Source of the DNA: Tetranychus cinnabarinus
Taxonomy: Eukaryota > Arthropoda > Arachnida > Trombidiformes > Tetranychidae
Direction: 5' to 3'
NCBI GenBank assembly: GCA_022266195.1
Contig: WHVY01000001.1
Coordinates: forward strand, 7,626,001 to 7,690,000
DNA: 64,000 nucleotides
The translations under genes and the position numbers were made by a program. Shown here piece by piece: positions 58,255 through 64,000 of the stretch. The notes under the pieces are model-generated. The model saw nothing but the letters and a program-made list of their open reading frames with translations, had not been told where the DNA came from and did no database searches. Positions within the stretch are counted from its first letter, which is position 1; each line of letters starts with the position of its first letter.

Positions 58255-59038
58255 ATGAAGTGTTTCTTTGTGTTTCTTATTCTTCATTCTATATTTTTTG
58301 TAAGTACAACTGTAATTTAGCTCCAGAATCAGCAGAAAATGTAAATGTTATCATTTAATAATTTTTTGTGACTTTCTTAACAGTACACACTCGGAGATTC
58401 GTTTGGTTTTTGTCGCAACCAAGAAGAATGTGGAACAAGCCATTTTTGTACCATTCGAAGCAGGGGTAATAATTTAATAATGCTCTTCTAGTTTTCCTTC
58501 CATTTTCAAGTCAATATGCACTTTGAAGCTTATAAATGCTGTTTGAATTAGTTGGGTTATGAAAATATATGAAATTTACATGTATGAAAATTCAACGGAT
58601 TTTATAGTCAGAATTCATCAAACCGTGCAAAAAGTAGACTAATTGTCAGTATAACTCTTACCTTTTTGCCTTCCAAACTCCATAGAACTCATTCTCAAAA
58701 TAAGGCCTAGAATTAAACTGAGCCCAAATTTATATGATAATTCAATTTAAGACACTTTTTTCTGTTTGATCTTCAACTCTCTAGAATCAACAGTGCACAA
58801 GTTAGTACTTCAAACAGATAGAGAAAATGAAAAACGTACATTTTATAAAAAGCTTATTGAATATTGAATATTATATTGTATAATATTTATTTTCTTAATT
58901 TCAGATATAACTCTTTGTCGCAAAAAAGGGACTAAGGGCTATCGTTGTAGCGATGCTGGAAAAAATATTACTTTCTATAATGACATTTGTCCATGTGAAG
59001 ACGGTTTAAAATGTTTTAGAGGCAGATGTGCTAAATAA
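58255..59038 (+). CDS. secreted cysteine-rich peptide, astakine/prokineticin-like
   Basis: Exons 58255-58299, 58384-58465 and 58905-59038 (introns 84 and 439 bp, phases 0 and 1) encode 86 residues. Exon 1 is almost exactly a signal peptide (residues 1-15). The mature part of about 71 residues has nine Cys at 25, 31, 37, 47, 57, 71, 73, 79 and 84, including a CPC motif. The spacing recalls the prokineticin/colipase fold, which normally has ten; the partner beside Cys37 is missing. In arthropods this family includes astakines, blood-cell growth factors, and the same fold occurs in some venom peptides. Role here unknown; an astakine-like cytokine is my preference. Confidence 0.7.
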
Positions 59039-61756
59039 ATGAACAATTTCAATTGACACAATCTAACGAAAGCGAAAATTATTTCGATAGCACCAATAAT
59101 AATTCAGTTATAAACTTATAGAATATTTTGTCCGTCGAAAGGATAGGAATAGAAAAGTTGAATTCATTGATTTTCGATCAACAAATTGAAGGTTTTCAAA
59201 GATTCATTCTTTTAGATTAACTTTGATTTCTCTTTTCACTTTCCTCTCTTCCATCGGTCATCAATTTTGATGTTGATGATAGAGTTATCCATTTAATCAC
59301 CATTTAGTGGCAACCAACCAACCTGCCAATCAAGTGTAATCAATGTAAAAAGCCATCAAGAGGGACACTTTAAGTGTCTACTAATCAACATCAACTAACC
59401 TTGTCCATTTGACATTTGCAACGTTTTTCTTTTCATTTTTTTTCTTCTTCTTTTTTCCATTCACAACTCATCATCAGTTTATCCAACTGATCCTAAAAAA
59501 GGTACAAACAGAAAAGAGCAAAAAAAAGTGATCTGAAATCTGAAACTTGTTTTCACTTTTTTAATAGCCACTTGCATCACCCTCACTATCATCATAAACA
59601 TCATTATTGACATCATCAATCCACAAATTAACGAACAAATAAAGGTTTTACTTTCACCAATCCCTGAGTTATCACCATTTCCATCCTCAAACATCATCTG
59701 TTTCATTGTTTTGTTCACTTTTTTTTCAAAGTTTCCCGTATTCTTTCCCCATGTTTATCTGTTTCCTTTTTTTCGCCTCATCATCAACTTACATGTAACA
59801 ATTTTGTTTAGTTTTTTTGCTGTTCTACTTCATCACCATCATCTTCATCATTCTCATCATCATTTTGTTCTCCAAGCTTTCCTTCTCCATGAAAAAGAAA
59901 AGAAAGAAGAAGAAGAAAGTAGATATAAACATAATTATTCGTAGTAGTTGTCAACTTTTCTGATTGATGTTCAGTTGGAACCAAAGCAAGATTATCTCAG
60001 CGTAAAAAATGGCAAGACTGAGTGAAAGATGATGATGATTAGAAGGATGAAATGTATTTTCCTCTGATGATTCTGTCTTTCACTTTTCACTTCTCATTCT
60101 TTCCTGTCAAATGTTACTCTTTTTTCCCTCATTCAAGCTATACTTTACCATAACTTGGCAAACACAGAGGAGAAGAGAAGAGAAGAAGAAAAAAATTCAT
60201 TCAAATATATTATTACATGGAAGGTTGAAAATGATGGATAAAAAATGAAAGGAAAACAAAAATACAAATAATATGAAATTTCCTTTCAATTGTTCATTTC
60301 CATCAAAAAATCATTGTCATCCATTTGATTACATTTATATAAATAACATATCAATTTCACCATGATAACCATTAACTCCTTTTCAAATGGTTTACATTTT
60401 CCCGTTCAATTTGCAAATTAATATACAAAATTCAAAGCCAAAATCTTGGGCAAAAAGAAGAGGAAAACTTGATTATCTTCTTGAAACAGAAATGAAGAAG
60501 ACGAACAAGGTATATCATTTCCATCATCATCATGAGCCATTTATCCTTGCCCAATAAGATAAATTGAAAAGAGAAAAGAAGAAGAAAGAAAAACGATTCC
60601 TTGTTATCATCAATCAGTGTCACCACATTATCATCAATATTATCAGGTTAACAGGAAAAGTGGAAATAAAAAGCCAATGAATCAACTGATATCTTGAACG
60701 TAAAATAGCAAGTCTAGCAAAAAAAGGTTGCACAAAAAGGAGAACCGAAAAAGGTTGAAAAAAAAGTTGAAGAAATGTTGAAAATCTTTTTTGCTTTTAC
60801 CTGACTTCACGTTTCTTAATAGATTATTATTTACTAAGGTAAACACTGTTTACTCAATTCTCACATCGTGATTGTCCCATAGGCTATCATTATACTTATC
60901 ATCAGCATCGTCATCATCATCATCATTATCACTAAAGATTCAATATAAAAGTTTCTTCCTCTTCAATTTTTACCTTCTTTTTGTTCCCTTGCAAGGCGTT
61001 ACTTTTAAATAATAATTTCATGTTAACTCACCCTTTACCTTGGGCCAGACTGACCCTAAGGCTGTTTCTGTTTGCTATTTTTGTTCATCATCCAAACACC
61101 AATCAGCACCTTATCTCATCGTTTGTCTTTAATGATGAATGAATGTAAATTGTTATGAATTCTGGTTGACCCAAAAGCTTTTTTACCATTGAAAAGTGAA
61201 GCTCCATTTGTCTTCACTATAATTTTCAAACCAATTACGTCTTTTAATTGTCACTCTTTTCCAACTTTGAAACCCATGAATTCACCAAATATACTTTTCT
61301 TTTTCAGAAAATCTTTCAAATTCTAAACCTTTTTTTTATGTCCTTTCATTCAACTCGAGTAAAGAGTAGAGTTAATCACTGTGTAATCAAGTTAATAATT
61401 ATAATAATGATAATGGTTAACATGTAATTAAAAGGTTCATCTTGAAACAAGGTACACAAAAAAGAAACGATTAAACTGCTATTATAATGAGTCGTTTCTC
61501 GAGTCTAATAAGTTTCCCTTGAATGAATTAATAGTCACTTTAGGTAAATAAGTTTATACTTTTTTCACTGAAAAAAGTAGGGAAAAGCTAATAACAAGGT
61601 AAATAAGAGCAACAACGAAAAACATGATTGACTTTTATCACTTTGCTTTTTCATCCAAAGCTTAACATAAAACATCATTTCCTTTCCATTATTTTCATAA
61701 TATGCAAGTTTAAGAATTTTATTTCTCAGGAAATCTTAATTTCCATTCATTTCCAG
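59039..61756. other. gene-poor stretch
   Basis: 3' flank of the peptide gene, then AT-rich DNA with many TCA/ATG and GAA runs (59.4-61.0 kb). No credible gene. Confidence 0.5.
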
Positions 61757-61973
61757 TATTAAATGTTGCCTTTTAACCAAACAAAATGTCAACTTTTAAC
61801 TTTTTTTTCAAAACTTTCTTTCAAGCCGCCAGTGAATCGAAAAATTTGCCTGAAAATGGAAATCTGTTTCAACGATAATGAACTGATTTTGTTTATCTTT
61901 TTGAAAGATGAAACTGATTTGAAAGTGAGAATAAAGTTGAAAAGAAAAGTGAAAAGTTTACATCAAGTGCAAG
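61757..61973 (+). CDS. candidate exon with ATG, unrecognised
   Basis: A good acceptor (ttccattcatttccag) at 61756 precedes ATG 61763 by six bases; the frame is open for 70 codons to a donor-like CAAG|gtaaca at 61973. The peptide is basic with alternating Lys and Leu/Val. No domain, no partner exon found. A chance frame is quite possible. Confidence 0.15.
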
Positions 61974-64000
61974 GTAACAAGTCAAAGGTGACTTTCTTGT
62001 GGTCTCTTTGACCATTGGTCAATGGTACTTGACTGGAGACTGTTGTTGATCCACTTTTTTTATTGTTTGGTTAATAACAAGAAGAAGAAAAGAAAATGTT
62101 TTCCAACTTAAATGGTCCAATATATCAATTTTTGGTGACCTTTTCTTTTTTCTCGTCTCTTCATCATCTTCCTTCTCACTTGGCTGTCTAAATGGCTCCA
62201 CTCTATTCATTTATATTGGTGTCAGGTTTGCTTTTCATTCCTGGTTAAAGTAAAAAAAACTAGAAGAAGAAGAAACGAAGAGAAGAGAAGAAGAAAAGTA
62301 AAGTAAACCATTTCTAGTACTCATTTCAACTCTTGATTCCTTCGGTTTGTTAACATTGATTGATGGTAACAAATGGCTTTGAACGCCTTTGGTCAACCTT
62401 TGTCAATCCTCTAACAAACAGCAAACAACATTAATAACAAGTTGAGACAGTTGAGACAGAAAGCATCGTCAAGGTAATATAATAGTGGCCTTAATGTTCA
62501 AAGTCGTATAAATGGGTTGTAGTGGGTCACTAATGAACCGTGAATTTGTTGCAAAGTAAAAAAGCAAAGCTAAACTTTTCAACTTCATTTGAAAATCACC
62601 ATTAGAGTTGAACATAATCTCGACTCGAAACTGGTTCAAAACACAGACACAAAGGACGCCTTTGGAAATGAGAAAATCTTACCTTAACTCTTTTCCTTTT
62701 CTTGACCAATTTTAGGTTCTTGTGTTTGCTCATTTAGAAATGAAAATTTTCTCTTTTCTTGCGGTTTTTGGCCAACTTTGACTAGGAAAGGAAAACTTTG
62801 AAAAAAGAAGAAAATTTTTTATTGCAAACGGAAAATGAAGAAATGGACAAAATGAATGATGACCAGTTTTCATTCTCTGAGTGAAGAGAATCTAGATTCA
62901 TTAATCGAATTTGAAACGGAAAAGTTGTTGTACAAATTGTGTGCTTGAAATCAATTACATTGACCACCAAGAGTTGCCTGCTGATTCATTGATTACTGTT
63001 GCTGTTTGAGCAACACAAGTTGAACAGTAAACAAATGCATATTAATCATCCATGAACCAGTGATTAAGTTTATATTTACATGATTCGCTAATAAAAAGTG
63101 AAATTGTTTTTCTGTCAACAATTTTGTTCTCTACAAATGTTTATGCTCAATTAGCTTGCAACCTGAAGGTTTATTTTTTGCTGTCTGCTGACCAAGCAAG
63201 ACAACTATAATGTTGATGAATGGGCATAGCTTTTGCAAATAATAATTTATTGCTCGAAATGATCTTTATGATGCTCTTTTGCAGGAGAAGGCTAAAGGCA
63301 TCTTCATCATCTTGTAAAGGTGAACAACAAAATTCTGTTCTTCCATCAATTCAAACAAAATATAAAGTTAAATATTGAAACTTATTTACACTTATTGAAT
63401 CACTGAACCAGGTAAAAACAATTTTCAACAAACTTACTCCAAAATGAGTTTGGCTATTAAACATTTTCAAATTATCATTTTGTGCGACAAGAAAAACTTT
63501 TGTAAAATTTTCAAGTTTTTAAGTTCATCTCGAGTTGATAAAAATTATTGTTTTGAAAACTTCATTGAAAGTAGAAGACTTGTCAAGCAAAAGAATGAAA
63601 AAGATCAGATTCTGGAAAGTCCAAAAACTGTGACAAATCCAGTTAATCTGTTTACATAACGTTGAAACTGTCGGATGTTTCAGTTAAACTAATCTGATTA
63701 GTGATTTTCAAGTTCCTTTGGTTAACCTTTTGCCATAGAAATGGGTTTCAACTGTGGTTGAACGATTATCATGATTAATCCAAATTAGCAAATTTAAAGT
63801 GGAAAAGTATTACATCGAATACTAATGGATTTTAGTTGTGAGACTCGACGATCTTGATTTCAACTCATGGTTTATTTTCTGAACATTTTTTGTTCCAATT
63901 TCAATATTGTTTCTTGTTTTCATTTTGAGAAATTCATTATCCAGTTCATGGAAACTCAAACTTTATGACTTAATTCACTCAATGTTAACGATCTAAAATA
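61974..64000. other. gene-poor stretch to the window end
   Basis: AT-rich. One ATG-started frame, 63444-63659 (71 codons), has no domain, no signal peptide and no promoter that I can see. Confidence 0.45.

Noticed and set aside
63444..63659. 71-codon ATG frame
   Set aside because: No domain, signal peptide, promoter or splice context; compatible with chance.

Overview
The window looks like nuclear DNA of an arthropod, most likely a mite with a compact genome (a spider-mite-like trombidiform is my best guess, from gene content only). It is AT-rich, has canonical GT-AG introns of about 55-110 bp, carries a NET-family (noc/elbow) developmental zinc-finger gene and an astakine/prokineticin-like secreted peptide gene, and is full of TA-targeted DNA transposons. 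No bacterial feature, CRISPR array or convincing intact tRNA gene is present.

Layout. 1-7.6 kb: repeat-rich accessory DNA with a 90-bp inverted repeat pair 6.3 kb apart, two palindromic MITEs, decayed unrecognised coding sequence, a cruciform cluster and a copia remnant (RNase H plus 3' LTR). 8.1-9.7 kb: a pogo/Tigger-type element with 24-bp perfect terminal repeats and a frameshifted transposase. 9.9-23 kb: four duplicated S1 serine protease genes, all on the minus strand with one 55-56 bp intron at the same place and a shared upstream block; copy 1 is broken, copies 2, 3 and 4 are open. The plus-strand noc/elbow-like gene (17.8-19.65 kb) lies between copies 3 and 4. 23.3-33 kb and 34.6-38.9 kb: gene-poor, low-complexity DNA, as often seen around patterning regulators, with some weak candidate small exons. 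33.06-34.62 kb: a Tc1/Tc3-like element with an intact DD34E transposase and TA duplication. 34.9 kb: a 96-nt near-perfect hairpin.

38.87-43.19 kb: a long foldback element with TA duplication and two divergent inverted copies of a small coiled-coil protein gene; a mariner (DD37E) and two MITEs are inserted in its left arm, and arm-to-arm comparison resolves the MITE insertions. 46.01-53.55 kb: a CACTA/EnSpm-like element with three multi-exon genes: a tnp2-like transposase (825 aa), a gene whose product has the motif order of a ubiquitin-specific protease, and a divergent DNA-binding candidate. It also holds an array of hairpins with a conserved GAGCGTC/GAGCTTC loop and a long palindrome at the centre of its divergent promoter. 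58.26-59.04 kb: a three-exon secreted cysteine-rich peptide gene. The rest to 64 kb is AT-rich, with weak exon candidates only.

The best candidates for something undescribed are the CACTA-like element with a C19-like protease and hairpin array, and the palindromic element carrying twin coiled-coil genes. All family assignments come from motif reading without database searches.
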